Assembly: GCF_000470655.1 (NCBI RefSeq)
Contig: NC_021921.1
Location: 124,001-188,000, forward strand
Direction: 5' to 3'
Length of the DNA stretch: 64,000 nt
Source: Halorhabdus tiamatea SARL4B
Lineage (GTDB): Archaea > Halobacteriota > Halobacteria > Halobacteriales > Haloarculaceae
In this document: piece after piece, positions 7,703 through 16,638 of the stretch
Numbering within the stretch: position 1 is the first letter of the stretch
How the letters are laid out: each line of letters starts with the position of its first letter
The notes under the pieces: generated by a model
Database searches by the model: none
Seen by the model: the letters and a program-made list of their open reading frames with translations, nothing else
What the model was told of the DNA's origin: nothing
Program-made: the position numbers and the translations under genes

Positions 7703-8260
7703 GTGACTCGACTCGATCTGCTCGACATCGACGAGATTCCCGAGGAGTATCATCACCTGTTCACCGACGATTACCTCGGCGATCGACACATCTTCCGCGT
7801 CTGGGCGCACAACCCGGAAATCCTCGAAGCCACGCTGGAGTACCTCAACACGCTGTACGATCAACTCACTCCGCGGACGAAGGAACTGGTCATCCTCACG
7901 GTCGCTCGGACGCGGAAGGCGCGATACGAGTGGCACCAGCACGTCGGCATTGCGCGGCCGAAAGGCGTCGAAACCAGCGAAATGCGCGCGATCGGCGGCG
8001 ACGACTTCTCCGTGTTCCCCGACAAGGAGTACGTCCTCGTGCAGTACGCTCGCGCGGTCGCAAATGGCGACGTTACCGACCAGATTCACGACGCACTCGC
8101 AGAGGTCTACGATCCCGGCGAGATCGTCGCGATCGGTCTCATCGTCGATTTCTACGTCGGGCTGTGTAACTACGTCGCGTCGGTCGATCTGCCCTTCGAG
8201 GGCGGCGAGTTCGTCGGCTGGACGCCGAGCGACGAGCGGATCGCCGACTTCTTCGAATAA
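7703..8260 (+). CDS. Carboxymuconolactone decarboxylase (CMD/AhpD-like) family protein
   Basis: 185 residues from a GTG at 7703. The core reads LTPRTKELVILTVARTRKAR, then YEWHQHVGIARPKGV, matching the CMD helical fold with its conserved Glu-x-x-x-His region. It lacks the CxxC pair of AhpD peroxidases, so a peroxidase role is unlikely. The stop lies 2 bases before the TauE-like gene, implying an operon. Substrate unknown; family members act on cyclic lactones or bind small molecules. Confidence 0.82.
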   Translation: MTRLDLLDIDEIPEEYHHLFTDDYLGDRHIFRVWAHNPEILEATLEYLNTLYDQLTPRTKELVILTVARTRKARYEWHQHVGIARPKGVETSEMRAIGGDDFSVFPDKEYVLVQYARAVANGDVTDQIHDALAEVYDPGEIVAIGLIVDFYVGLCNYVASVDLPFEGGEFVGWTPSDERIADFFE

Positions 8261-8262
8261 GG

Positions 8263-9216
8263 ATGGACGTGCCAGTGCGGGCCAACCGGTTCGTCGCGTT
8301 CGGGGCCGTGACCTCGCTGAGCATGGTCGCCGTCTCGGGCCAACTCCCGTCGATCGGAGCGTTCCCGACGACGCAGTTCCTCGCTCACTGGTGGGTGTTC
8401 CCCGCCTCGATCGTCTTCTCGACGATCGCGCTAGCCGCCGGTGTCTCGGGGGCGCTCTTTTTCAGCCCATTCTTCATGCTCGGCGTCGGGCTGACCCCCG
8501 CCCAGGCGATCGGTGCCGGTCTCCTGACAGAAGTCTTCGGGATGGGCAACGGCCTCCGGTCGTACGTCAAGCAGGGCGTCGTTGATTACGATACCGCTAA
8601 ATGGCTGCTCCTCGGTGCGATCCCCGCGGTCGTCGTCGGCGCATTGCTCGCTCATGCCGTCGATCCGACACTGTTGAAACTGCTGTTCGGAGCAGGGCTA
8701 ATCGCACTCGGGGCATTCCTCGTCTACTACGATCCACCGGAGGACTGCGAACCCGGGGAATGCGAGGGTGAGTTCCTCGAAGCACAAAACACGGGCCGCG
8801 GCACGACGACGATCGAAGCGGCCGACGGCGAGACGTTCACCTACGAGACGTGCTGGCGAGCGCCCGGATTGACACTCTCGACCGTCGGTGGGTTCATTAC
8901 CGGACTCATCAGTGCCGGATTACCCGAGATCGTCACGACACAGTTGATCGTTCGGTGTCGGCTGCCACCGCGCGTCGCGGTCGCGACGAGCGTCTTCACG
9001 CTCGGGATCGCCACCGGTGCGGGCGCGCTCGTCCACGCCCTCTCGGCCTCGCCGGTCTGGTACGTCGTCGCGTGGTCGATCCCGGGCGTGCTCGTCGGCG
9101 GGTCGATCGGGACTCGAATCGGCAAGTACGTTCCGAGCGATCTGATGGAAGTCGGCCTCGGGATCGTCTTCGGCCTCGTGGGCGCGCTGGTGCTCGGCGT
9201 CGAACTGCTGGCCTGA
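8263..9216 (+). CDS. TauE/SafE-family sulfite/anion exporter
   Basis: 317 residues with about eight hydrophobic segments arranged as two repeats. The first half has GVSGALFFSPFFMLGVGLTP and the second GGFITGLISAGLPEIVTTQ, the duplicated motifs of the TauE/SafE fold. A Cys/acid-rich cytoplasmic insert (EDCEPGECEGEF) separates the halves. Members export or import sulfite, sulfoacetate and related organic anions. Close coupling to the CMD gene suggests shared regulation, but the substrate cannot be deduced. Confidence 0.85.
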   Translation: MDVPVRANRFVAFGAVTSLSMVAVSGQLPSIGAFPTTQFLAHWWVFPASIVFSTIALAAGVSGALFFSPFFMLGVGLTPAQAIGAGLLTEVFGMGNGLRSYVKQGVVDYDTAKWLLLGAIPAVVVGALLAHAVDPTLLKLLFGAGLIALGAFLVYYDPPEDCEPGECEGEFLEAQNTGRGTTTIEAADGETFTYETCWRAPGLTLSTVGGFITGLISAGLPEIVTTQLIVRCRLPPRVAVATSVFTLGIATGAGALVHALSASPVWYVVAWSIPGVLVGGSIGTRIGKYVPSDLMEVGLGIVFGLVGALVLGVELLA

Positions 9217-9292
9217 TCCGTCCTGAGGGGGGCTTCCCTCCTTACCTGGACGTGAGCTACCGTTATCAGTGAGGGACGCAAATTCTGTCTGT

Positions 9293-10153
9293 ATGAGTGA
9301 TGACTTCGAGTTGACTGAACCTGAATTGACTCCCGAGGACCTTCTGGTTCTGGAGGACCCCCGATTCACCGAAGAGAGCGTCGCCCTCGTGACGGGCGCG
9401 GCGTCGGGTATCGGCCAGGCGACGGCCGTCGCACTGGCCGCCAACGGCCTGACGGTCGTCGGTGCGGACGTAGACGAGGACGGTCTCACTGAGACGGGCG
9501 ATCTGATCGCCGAGTTCGATCTACCCGGCCCGTATCACCCAATCGAGACCGATCTCACCAGCGACGATGACGTGGACGCCGTCGTTGAGGCCGCCGCCGA
9601 GCAAGGCGACCTCCGATACGTCGCCAACATCGCCGGGATGCAACACATCGACCCGATCGCGGAGTTCCCGATGGACAAATACGACCTCCTGACGGACATC
9701 ATGCTCCGGGCCCCGTTCTACACCGCAAAGCGAGCAATGGCTCACATCCGCGAGACCGACGACGGCGTGGGAGCCATCGCGAATATGTCCTCGGTGCACG
9801 GCCACTACGCCACGCAGGCCAAGCCGGCCTACATCACGGCTAAACACGGCATTACTGGGCTGACACGAGCGATCGCTGCCGAAGGCGAGGGATCCCTCCG
9901 CGGGTTCTCCGTATCGGTGGGGTACGTCCTGACGCCGCTGATGGTCAACCAGATCCGTGACACTGCTGAGGAACGTGGAATCAGCGAGCAGGAAGTCGTC
10001 GAGGACGTCATGCTCGGCCAGGCCCGCACCAAGGAGATGATGACGCCCGCCGAAGTCGCGAACCTCTTCGTGTTTGGCTTCTCGTCTCACGCCAGTCACC
10101 TCAACGGCGGTGACCTCCTGTTCGACGGCGGCTACACCACCACCTATGAGTGA
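9293..10153 (+). CDS. bdhA: Short-chain dehydrogenase, probable 3-hydroxybutyrate dehydrogenase
   Basis: 286 residues from the ATG at 9293. After a roughly 28-residue acidic N-terminal extension comes the NAD(P)-binding motif TGAASGIGQ, then NIAG, catalytic MSSVHG (Ser), and Y-x3-K as YITAKHG. The C-terminal end (GGDLLFDGGYTTTYE) is normal for SDRs. The next gene is a patatin-like protein matching the haloarchaeal PHA depolymerase PhaZh1; in Haloferax mediterranei that enzyme is linked to a 3-hydroxybutyrate dehydrogenase. The pairing argues for oxidation of 3-hydroxybutyrate to acetoacetate. Specificity is inferred from the neighbourhood. Confidence 0.78.
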   Translation: MSDDFELTEPELTPEDLLVLEDPRFTEESVALVTGAASGIGQATAVALAANGLTVVGADVDEDGLTETGDLIAEFDLPGPYHPIETDLTSDDDVDAVVEAAAEQGDLRYVANIAGMQHIDPIAEFPMDKYDLLTDIMLRAPFYTAKRAMAHIRETDDGVGAIANMSSVHGHYATQAKPAYITAKHGITGLTRAIAAEGEGSLRGFSVSVGYVLTPLMVNQIRDTAEERGISEQEVVEDVMLGQARTKEMMTPAEVANLFVFGFSSHASHLNGGDLLFDGGYTTTYE

Positions 10154-10173
10154 GCCCCACGAACGTCAGCGCG

Positions 10174-11142
10174 ATGACTGAGACGACAAACGTGGCCATC
10201 GCCTGTCAGGGCGGCGGCAGCCACACGGCGTTTACCGCGGGCGTTCTCGAAGAGATGCTTCGAACGTGCGACTGGGACGAGGAGTTCGAACTCGTGGGCA
10301 TCAGCGGCAGTTCCGGCGGTGCGTTCAACGCCCTCGCCGCCTGGTACGGCCTCGTGACCGACGGGCCCGAGCGGGCGGCCGATCTCGTCAACGCTATCTG
10401 GGACGACCTTGCGGCAAGTGATTACGACGATCGACTGCTCAACTCCTGGCTGAAAGGAATCAACAGACTCCAGGCGAGTGGAATGCCGCTTCCCCAGATG
10501 AGCCCCTACCAGGTTCCGGGTAAGGAGATCGGCAAGGAACGCATCCGCGATGTCTTAGAAACCCACATCGACTTCGAGGCAATCCCCGACTACTGTCGGT
10601 TGAGCAACCCGGAACTCGTCGTCGGGACGGTCAACGTCAACGCGGGAGTATTCGAAACGTTCGTCGACGAGGACGTGACCGTCGAGGCCGTCCTCGCGTC
10701 GGCGGCCGTTCCCAACGTCTTCGAGGCTGTCGAGATCAACGGCCACTACCACTGGGACGGGCTGTTCTCCCAGAACCCGCCCGTCGGCGACATGATGCAT
10801 CAGCCACCCGATCGCAAACCCGACGAACTCTGGATCATCCAGATCAATCCCCAGGAGTTCGAGGGCGAACCAACGAGCGTAGAGGAAATTGCGGATCGGC
10901 GTAACGAGCTCTCGGGGAACATCTCGCTGAATCAGGAACTGGGCTTCATCGAGCAGATCAACGACTGGGTCGAGGACGGAAAACTCCCTGCCGAGGAGTT
11001 CTCGAAGACCGACATCCACCGTATCGATATGGGTGAGCGATTCCACTGTTCGACGAAAATCGACCGTGATCCGGCGTTCATCGACAAACTGATCGATCTC
11101 GGGAACCAGCGGTGTGAGCAGTTCCTCAGGGAGCGTCAATGA
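10174..11142 (+). CDS. phaZ1: Patatin-like polyhydroxyalkanoate depolymerase
   Basis: 322 residues starting at the ATG at 10174; a GTG at 10150 that overlaps the previous stop is an alternative. The patatin oxyanion region GGGSHTAF is at residues 13-20, the nucleophile Ser47 sits in GSSGG (45-49), and the Asp of the Ser-Asp dyad is Asp195 in HWDG. Ser47 and Asp195 coincide with the catalytic residue numbers I recall for PhaZh1 of Haloferax mediterranei, which supports both this start and this function. The enzyme would release 3-hydroxybutyrate from native PHA granules for the dehydrogenase encoded just upstream. Confidence 0.82.
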   Translation: MTETTNVAIACQGGGSHTAFTAGVLEEMLRTCDWDEEFELVGISGSSGGAFNALAAWYGLVTDGPERAADLVNAIWDDLAASDYDDRLLNSWLKGINRLQASGMPLPQMSPYQVPGKEIGKERIRDVLETHIDFEAIPDYCRLSNPELVVGTVNVNAGVFETFVDEDVTVEAVLASAAVPNVFEAVEINGHYHWDGLFSQNPPVGDMMHQPPDRKPDELWIIQINPQEFEGEPTSVEEIADRRNELSGNISLNQELGFIEQINDWVEDGKLPAEEFSKTDIHRIDMGERFHCSTKIDRDPAFIDKLIDLGNQRCEQFLRERQ

Positions 11143-11203
11143 CTCGGCAGTCACTGATCCGACAGCGCAACGAATCTAAGGAGACATCTCCAAGACCAGA
11201 CGA

Positions 11204-12079
11204 ATGACATACGAATATACAGGCGACATACATAACAGTCTCGTCGAGTCGTATCGAGCGGACGAATCGCCGTTTCCAACGGATGGTTCACGGACGTATC
11301 CTCGCCGTGAGTTCCTGCGTGAGGAACCCCCGCTTTTGAAACAGCTCCTGTTCCCCAGGTGCTGGAACGCATCGGAGTTGCTGGACGATCCCGATGCAAC
11401 GCAGAGTCGTCTGACCGAGCTTGGTCGCTGTATGCAGATGGGTATCTCCGCCTATTCGGATCACGACGAAGCAACCGTGACGGAGATCGTCGACAGGACG
11501 CTGGATCAATTGTCGGCAATTCGACGTACCCTCAAAAAGGACGTCGAGGCGGCGTACAAGGGCGATCCGGCAGCGAAGAGTTACTGCGAGATCATCCGGT
11601 CCTATCCCGGGTTTCACGCAATCTTAACCCACCGTGTCGCGCATGCTCTCTACGAGGAAGATATTTTCGCCTACGCCCGGGAACTCGCCGAGTATGCGCG
11701 AACCGAGACGGGCATCGACATCCACCCGGGTGCCGAAATCGGCGAGCACTTTTTCGTCGATCACGGGTCGGGCGTCGTGATCGGCGAGACCGCGACCGTC
11801 GGTGACTGGGTCCGAATCTATCAGAACGTCACGCTCGGGACGCTGCACTTCGAGGAAGAAGAGGAGGGCGAGGGCCATATGCTCGCAAAAGACTACAATC
11901 GCCATCCCGACATCGGCGATCACGTCGTCATCGGTGCTGGAAGCAACGTGCTCGGGACGGTCGAGATCGGCGATCACGTGAGTATCGGTGCGAACTCCTG
12001 GGTGACTGAAGACGTTCCCGACAACACGAGCGTGGTTATCGCCGATCATCCCAAACAGACGCGGAAACCGAACCGGTGA
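11204..12079 (+). CDS. cysE: Serine O-acetyltransferase
   Basis: 291 residues. The N-terminal half is helical (about 1-150), and the C-terminal half is a left-handed beta-helix of hexapeptide repeats, with the signature GIDIHPGAEIGEHFFVDHGS and the catalytic-site histidines in HPG and VDHG. Later repeats include IGDHVVIGAGSNVLGTVEIG. The long N-terminal part matches the EpsC-type SATs. It makes O-acetylserine, the acceptor for sulfide in cysteine synthesis. It stands alone between the PHA operon and a thiol-redox group. Confidence 0.92.
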   Translation: MTYEYTGDIHNSLVESYRADESPFPTDGSRTYPRREFLREEPPLLKQLLFPRCWNASELLDDPDATQSRLTELGRCMQMGISAYSDHDEATVTEIVDRTLDQLSAIRRTLKKDVEAAYKGDPAAKSYCEIIRSYPGFHAILTHRVAHALYEEDIFAYARELAEYARTETGIDIHPGAEIGEHFFVDHGSGVVIGETATVGDWVRIYQNVTLGTLHFEEEEEGEGHMLAKDYNRHPDIGDHVVIGAGSNVLGTVEIGDHVSIGANSWVTEDVPDNTSVVIADHPKQTRKPNR

Positions 12080-12133
12080 CTGACTGATACTCGCGTCGCA
12101 CGAACCTGAGAGCCTCAGTACACGACGAGTTGT

Positions 12134-13153
12134 CTACTCTCCGTAGGTATGGAAATCCACGGCCTGTTCGAGAAGCTGGTCGGGAATCCCCGGGACTTCC
12201 TCGTCTCGAACCGGCCCCTGTGAATCCAGCACGTCGGGATCACGCGGGAAATCACGCAACGAGAAATGAATGTCAATCCCCGCTTTCGCGCCTGCTCCGA
12301 GAGCGACAGGGAGCTGGTTGTGGCTCGGAGTCAGATCCCCGACTGCATAGACGTTCTCGACACTCGTCCGGCCGTGATCGTCAACCTCGACAGTCCCGTC
12401 ACCGTTGATTTCACACCCGAGCTCCCGCGCGAGACCGTTGTTGTATTCCGCGCCGTACATGGCGAAGCCGCCTTTGTACTCCCGTATCTCGCCATCTTCG
12501 AATTCGAGGGCTTTCAGCCAGCCGTCCTCGCCGTTCTGGACTCCGGAGATGTCCTCGTGGATCACGTCGATCGGATGGGCGTCGAGCGTCTCGGCGGTCT
12601 CGTCGCTCCACTCGAGGTCGTTCCCACGGGTCAGCAGATCCACTTCGTCGGTGAAGTTGAGCATGATCCCCGCAACGTGGACTGCGCTCTCACCGTGACC
12701 CATGACGTAGACCGGCTCGTCAACGAACATGTGGGCGTCACAGTGCAGACAATAATGGAGTCCCCGGCCGGTCCGAGGGAGCGGCGGGTCGGGACGGACG
12801 TCGTTGAATCCCGTGGCGAGGACGACGGCCTCGGCGGTGTACTCATTCGAGTTTCCGACGAGGGTTATCCCGTCGTCGTCACGCGAGCAGGAGGTGACGC
12901 GGTCGCGGTAGAAGTCACACCCGTAGTTCTCCAGTTGGTCGCGGCCCACCTGAAGCAAGTCCATCCCGCTGTCGTCCTCGGGAACGCCGATCAGGTTGTG
13001 GACCTCCTGGATCATCGCGGCCCGGCCACCGCCGACATCGACAATGGCGGTTCGGTGGCCGAGCCGGGTCGTGTACAGTGCGGCGGACTGGCCGGCGGGA
13101 CCGCCGCCGACCACGATGACGTCGTACTCGTTGTGACCACTCGTTTCGTCCAT
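12134..13153 (-). CDS. Thioredoxin-reductase-like FAD/NAD(P) oxidoreductase
   Basis: 339 residues. FAD-binding GGGPAGQSAALYT lies near the N-terminus, the redox-active CLHC (GLHYCLHCDAHMF) is near residue 135, an NAD(P)-binding MGHGESAVHVAG follows, and VYAVGDLTPSHNQ is the second FAD contact. This is thioredoxin-reductase order and size. The CLHC spacer differs from the usual CATC, so the partner may not be classical thioredoxin. It is divergent from a peroxiredoxin-like gene, 123 bases away, consistent with a shared oxidative-stress role. Confidence 0.85.
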   Translation of the reverse strand: MDETSGHNEYDVIVVGGGPAGQSAALYTTRLGHRTAIVDVGGGRAAMIQEVHNLIGVPEDDSGMDLLQVGRDQLENYGCDFYRDRVTSCSRDDDGITLVGNSNEYTAEAVVLATGFNDVRPDPPLPRTGRGLHYCLHCDAHMFVDEPVYVMGHGESAVHVAGIMLNFTDEVDLLTRGNDLEWSDETAETLDAHPIDVIHEDISGVQNGEDGWLKALEFEDGEIREYKGGFAMYGAEYNNGLARELGCEINGDGTVEVDDHGRTSVENVYAVGDLTPSHNQLPVALGAGAKAGIDIHFSLRDFPRDPDVLDSQGPVRDEEVPGIPDQLLEQAVDFHTYGE

Positions 13154-13276
13154 ACCTGTGGGAGACGGTCATGCGACACAAATAGCTACGCTTGACGGAA
13201 CCCCGGTTACGCTTCCCTCACCCCCTCACGGAAACGCTACCGGTCGTTGATGGCTCTTGAAGGGGAACAAGTGACC

Positions 13277-13822
13277 ATGTCAGAACAAACGCTTGCCAAC
13301 GATGCCCTGGACTTCGAATTACCGAACGTCGGCGTCGGTCCCGATCCACTCTCGTTGGCGGATGTGATCGACGCCTCGGACTTCGCGGTATTGCTCTTCC
13401 TGCGGGACTATCACTGCCCGAAGTGTAAGGCGCAGGTATCCGAAATCAGCGAGCATGCCCGGACGTTCAACGAACTCAAGACAGCCGTCCTGCCGATTCT
13501 GCCCGAGCCACGCGACCGGGCGGCCGACTGGCGGGACAACGTTGTCGAGGACTTCCCGTTTCCATTACTGGCCGACGGCGAGAAGCGCGTCGCCGAGCAG
13601 TACGATCAGCCGACACGGTACGGGCCAGTCGGGAAGCTCCACGACCTCCTCGGACGACTCCCCCAAAGCGTCGTCCTCGATACGCGCGGCGATGATGCCG
13701 ACGTGATCTTCACCCACCGCGGGGACTCGATCGACGATCGCCCGGCAGCCGAAGAACTGATCGGGACCGTCGAGGACGTCCAGGAATCGTTCGTCTTCGA
13801 CTGTTCGTTGGTGGAGTGTTGA
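13277..13822 (+). CDS. Peroxiredoxin-like (AhpC/TSA-fold) protein
   Basis: 181 residues from the ATG at 13277 (an in-frame ATG at 13247 exists). A thioredoxin-like fold is suggested by VLLFLRDYHCPKCKAQVSEI, with a CxxC at the position of the peroxidatic cysteine, followed by a Pro-rich strand and a C-terminal region ending FDCSLVEC. It resembles the Prx-like/AhpC-TSA group (peroxiredoxin-like family 2). It is divergent from the TrxR-like gene and convergent with the disulfide reductase gene, a compact thiol-redox neighbourhood. Confidence 0.75.
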   Translation: MSEQTLANDALDFELPNVGVGPDPLSLADVIDASDFAVLLFLRDYHCPKCKAQVSEISEHARTFNELKTAVLPILPEPRDRAADWRDNVVEDFPFPLLADGEKRVAEQYDQPTRYGPVGKLHDLLGRLPQSVVLDTRGDDADVIFTHRGDSIDDRPAAEELIGTVEDVQESFVFDCSLVEC

Positions 13823-13850
13823 GAACTTCACCGTCGGTATTGCGACAGAA

Positions 13851-15218
13851 CTACTCGTTCAGGGCGTCCCGGAAGGCGTACTCGACGGCCTTGTTCAGCG
13901 TCGGGTGGGCGTGAATCGTGTCCGTGATGTCGCTGACCTGTCCAGCCCCGGCCCGCATCGCCACCAGCACTTCGTGGATCATTGTGGAAACTTCCTCACC
14001 GAGCATGTGACACCCCAGGATCTCGCCGTCCGGGGTAGCGAGCACTTTCACGAAACCGTGCTCTAGCTTCTTGGCCCGACCCATCGGCGTCTCGGGGAGT
14101 GACTGCCGGCCGACCACGTACTCACGGCCCGCTGCTTCGAGTTCGTCTTCGGTCTTTCCGACGCCGGCGATCTGTGGTTCGGTGAAGACGGCGTGGGGCA
14201 TCGCCGAGAGATCGACCGACCGGTCGGCGTCGTGGACCACATTGTCGATCGCGACTCGGGTTTCGTAATCGCCGGCGTGTTTGAACATCGCGTTGCCTGC
14301 GATGTCACCCTGTGCCCAGACGTTCTCCGCACTCGTCTGTAGCCGTTCATCGGTCACGATGAATCCGCGGTCGTCAGTTTCGATCCCGGCCGCCGCAACA
14401 TCCAGGGTGTCCGTGTTCGGTCGCCGGCCCGCCGCAACCAGTACCTCCTCGCCCTCGACGGTAATGGCGTCGCCATCGTTGCTTTCGGCGGTGACCCGGA
14501 CAGAACCGTTCACTGACTCGACTGCTGTCGCGCGATACCCGGTGTGAACCCCGTGGCGATCGCGGGCGATATCGGTGAACGTCTCGCTCACGTCGGGGTC
14601 TTCCCGGCCAAGCAGGTTCTCACCGGATTCGACGATCCGAACGTCCGTCCCAAGCGTTTCGAAGAAGTAGCCCAACTCCACCGCGATGTATCCGCCACCG
14701 ACGATGACGAGGCTCTCAGGTTGCTCGTCAAGATACAGCGCTTCGCGACTGGTGAGATACTCGACAGAATCGATCCCCTCGATCGGCGGTACGAGTGGGC
14801 GACTCCCGGCCGCGACGACGACTTTCTCCCCGCTGAGACGTTCGCCATCCACCACAACAGTTCGGTCATCGACGAAGACTGCTTCGTCGTTGTACAGCGT
14901 GAGGTGCTCTTTCTCGTGGTAGTTGTCTTCCATCCCCTGAGCGAGCGCGGACAGGGTCTCGTCCATGTCCGCGACGACAGCCGAGAAGTCCACGTCGTCG
15001 AGTGACGCGTCGAGGAAGAACCGATCAGCGTCTCGGATATCCTGGGCCGCACTGGCGGCCTGGATGAGCATCTTCGAGGGATTACAGCCGCGGTTGAGAC
15101 AGGTGCCACCGAGCGGCCCTTTCTCGACCAGTGCGGTATCGAGTCCGGCGTCGGCCGCGGCCGCCGCGACGTTGTTCCCGGTTCCGCCACCAATGACGAG
15201 CACGTCGTAGTGAGTCAT
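13851..15218 (-). CDS. gor: Pyridine-nucleotide disulfide reductase, candidate bis-gamma-glutamylcystine reductase
   Basis: 455 residues with the complete class-I flavoprotein disulfide reductase layout: GGGTGNNVAA (FAD), redox pair GGTCLNRGCNPSK, NAD(P) site GGGYIAVELGYFFE, WAQGDIAG, and the C-terminal His-Glu-type dyad region HAHPTLNKAVEYA. The CNPSK variant and the overall look are closest to mycothione reductase and the haloarchaeal enzyme once annotated as mercuric reductase and shown in Halobacterium to reduce bis-gamma-glutamylcystine. It lacks the MerA heavy-metal domain and C-terminal Cys pair. The gene starts directly after the HxlR regulator stop (TGAATG junction). Dihydrolipoyl dehydrogenase is less likely because no 2-oxoacid complex genes are nearby. 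Confidence 0.75.
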   Translation of the reverse strand: MTHYDVLVIGGGTGNNVAAAAADAGLDTALVEKGPLGGTCLNRGCNPSKMLIQAASAAQDIRDADRFFLDASLDDVDFSAVVADMDETLSALAQGMEDNYHEKEHLTLYNDEAVFVDDRTVVVDGERLSGEKVVVAAGSRPLVPPIEGIDSVEYLTSREALYLDEQPESLVIVGGGYIAVELGYFFETLGTDVRIVESGENLLGREDPDVSETFTDIARDRHGVHTGYRATAVESVNGSVRVTAESNDGDAITVEGEEVLVAAGRRPNTDTLDVAAAGIETDDRGFIVTDERLQTSAENVWAQGDIAGNAMFKHAGDYETRVAIDNVVHDADRSVDLSAMPHAVFTEPQIAGVGKTEDELEAAGREYVVGRQSLPETPMGRAKKLEHGFVKVLATPDGEILGCHMLGEEVSTMIHEVLVAMRAGAGQVSDITDTIHAHPTLNKAVEYAFRDALNE

Positions 15219-15602
15219 TCAGACATCCTCCTCGCGGTCGAACTCGCTGTCCCACCTGAGGAGTGCCGCGATGGCGGGTTCTAGTGCTTTGCCCCGTTCG
15301 GTCAACGAATACTCGACGCGAACCGGCTGGTCGCTGACGATTTCTCGCCAGACGAGGTGTTCCTCCTCCAGAGAGGAGAGGCTCTCCGAGAGCATCTTCG
15401 AGGAGACGCCGTCCAGCGAGTGCTTGAGTGCACTGAACCCCATCGGCCCGTCTTCGAGCAGGTGGTAGACGATCCGGAGGTGCCACTTCCGTCCAGTGAC
15501 TGTCTGGATAGTGTCAAACGACTCGCTCGGTTCGACAAACCGCGGCGGAGTCACCGTCAGCTGTTCGGGAACGCTCGTCGCCGTCTGCGCGTCGGAACTC
15601 AT
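15219..15602 (-). CDS. HxlR-family transcriptional regulator
   Basis: 127 residues from the ATG at 15602 (an upstream Met at 15662 would add 20 residues). The winged helix shows the HxlR hallmarks: GRKWHLRIVYHLLEDGP, then FSALKHSLDGVSSKMLSESL as the recognition helix, and an Arg/Val wing (VSDQPVRVEYSLTERG). It immediately precedes the disulfide reductase gene with no gap, so it is likely autoregulatory and controls that gene. HxlR members often sense aldehydes, quinones or disulfide stress; there is no cysteine here, so a direct thiol switch is not obvious. Confidence 0.85.
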   Translation of the reverse strand: MSSDAQTATSVPEQLTVTPPRFVEPSESFDTIQTVTGRKWHLRIVYHLLEDGPMGFSALKHSLDGVSSKMLSESLSSLEEEHLVWREIVSDQPVRVEYSLTERGKALEPAIAALLRWDSEFDREEDV

Positions 15603-15819
15603 GGTGTAGCTCACAATGGCATCGGTAGCCTCCTTAAGCTCCCTCGCGCGAGGACTGGACATCCGGATCACCACAAGCGTTAAATACGAAAACGTGGCCG
15701 ACGGATTCACGCTTGGTTGACCACGATCCAGTTATGATCTAGCAGATCGCCGTCGCTGTCAGCCCCTAGTTCGATAGTACCTCCGTCGGACGGCTCGCTT
15801 CTGACTCGATACAGGCAAC

Positions 15820-16638
15820 TCACTCCGCCGGAACGCTGCAGGAGTCTTCGTAGGTAACGTCCTCGAGTGACTGAATCGCGGGGTTCTCGCCACACAGAGG
15901 ACAGTCGGGCCGGGCGTCGAACGGAATCGTCTCGGTCGTCAGCGACCGGGCGTCGTACTGGAGGAGCCGTCCGACCAGCGAGACGCCGACCCCGAGTAAC
16001 TGTTTGATCGCCTCGGTCGCCTGCAGGGTTCCGATCGTCCCGGGCAACACCCCCAGGACGCCCGCAGTCGCACAGTCCGGGACGGCACCGTCCGGCGGCG
16101 CTTCGGGGAAAAGACACCGGTAGCAGGGTCCTGAGCCGTCGAACGTCGTGACCTGCCCTTCGAAGCGATACACTGCGCCGTTCACCAAGGGCGTCTCGGT
16201 GAGTGCACACGCGTCGTTGAGGAGATAGCGCGTCGGGAAATTGTCGGACGCGTCGACGACCACGTCGTAGTCCTCGACCAGTGCCGTAGCGTTGTCCGGC
16301 CCGAGAGTACTCTCGTGCGTCTCGACCGTTACGTCCGGATTGAGGTCGGCGACGAACTCGGCCGCGCTGTCGACCTTGGGGCGGCCGATGTCGTCGGTCC
16401 CGTGGATCACCTGTCGCTGGAGGTTGCTCCGCTCGACGACGTCGCCATCGACGAGACCGAGTCGACCGACGCCTGCCGCCGCCAGGTACTGCGTCACGGG
16501 TGACCCGAGACCACCGACGCCGACGACGAGGACTGCTCCCTCACGCAGTTGTGCCTGTCCCGCCGGCCCCACGTCGTCCATGACGATCTGGCGGGCGTAC
16601 CGGTCGAGGGTTTCGGAGTCGAGGTCCGGGTTCGGCAT
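15820..16638 (-). CDS. ubaA: E1-like ubiquitin/SAMP-activating enzyme
   Basis: 272 residues from the ATG at 16638. The ThiF/MoeB adenylation core is complete: VVGVGGLGSP (ATP), ERSNLQRQ with the Arg finger, VVDASDNFPTR, catalytic Cys in VPDCATAGVLG, and two zinc CxxC pairs (CYRC and CPLC). In haloarchaea, UbaA is the single E1 that activates SAMP proteins for protein conjugation, tRNA thiolation and molybdopterin synthesis. It lacks the rhodanese domain of eukaryotic Uba4. No SAMP gene lies in the window. Confidence 0.93.
   Translation of the reverse strand: MPNPDLDSETLDRYARQIVMDDVGPAGQAQLREGAVLVVGVGGLGSPVTQYLAAAGVGRLGLVDGDVVERSNLQRQVIHGTDDIGRPKVDSAAEFVADLNPDVTVETHESTLGPDNATALVEDYDVVVDASDNFPTRYLLNDACALTETPLVNGAVYRFEGQVTTFDGSGPCYRCLFPEAPPDGAVPDCATAGVLGVLPGTIGTLQATEAIKQLLGVGVSLVGRLLQYDARSLTTETIPFDARPDCPLCGENPAIQSLEDVTYEDSCSVPAE

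Noticed and set aside
13851-15218. Mercuric reductase
   Set aside because: There is no N-terminal heavy-metal domain, no C-terminal Cys-Cys pair and no mer genes nearby; the haloarchaeal glutamylcystine reductase fits better.
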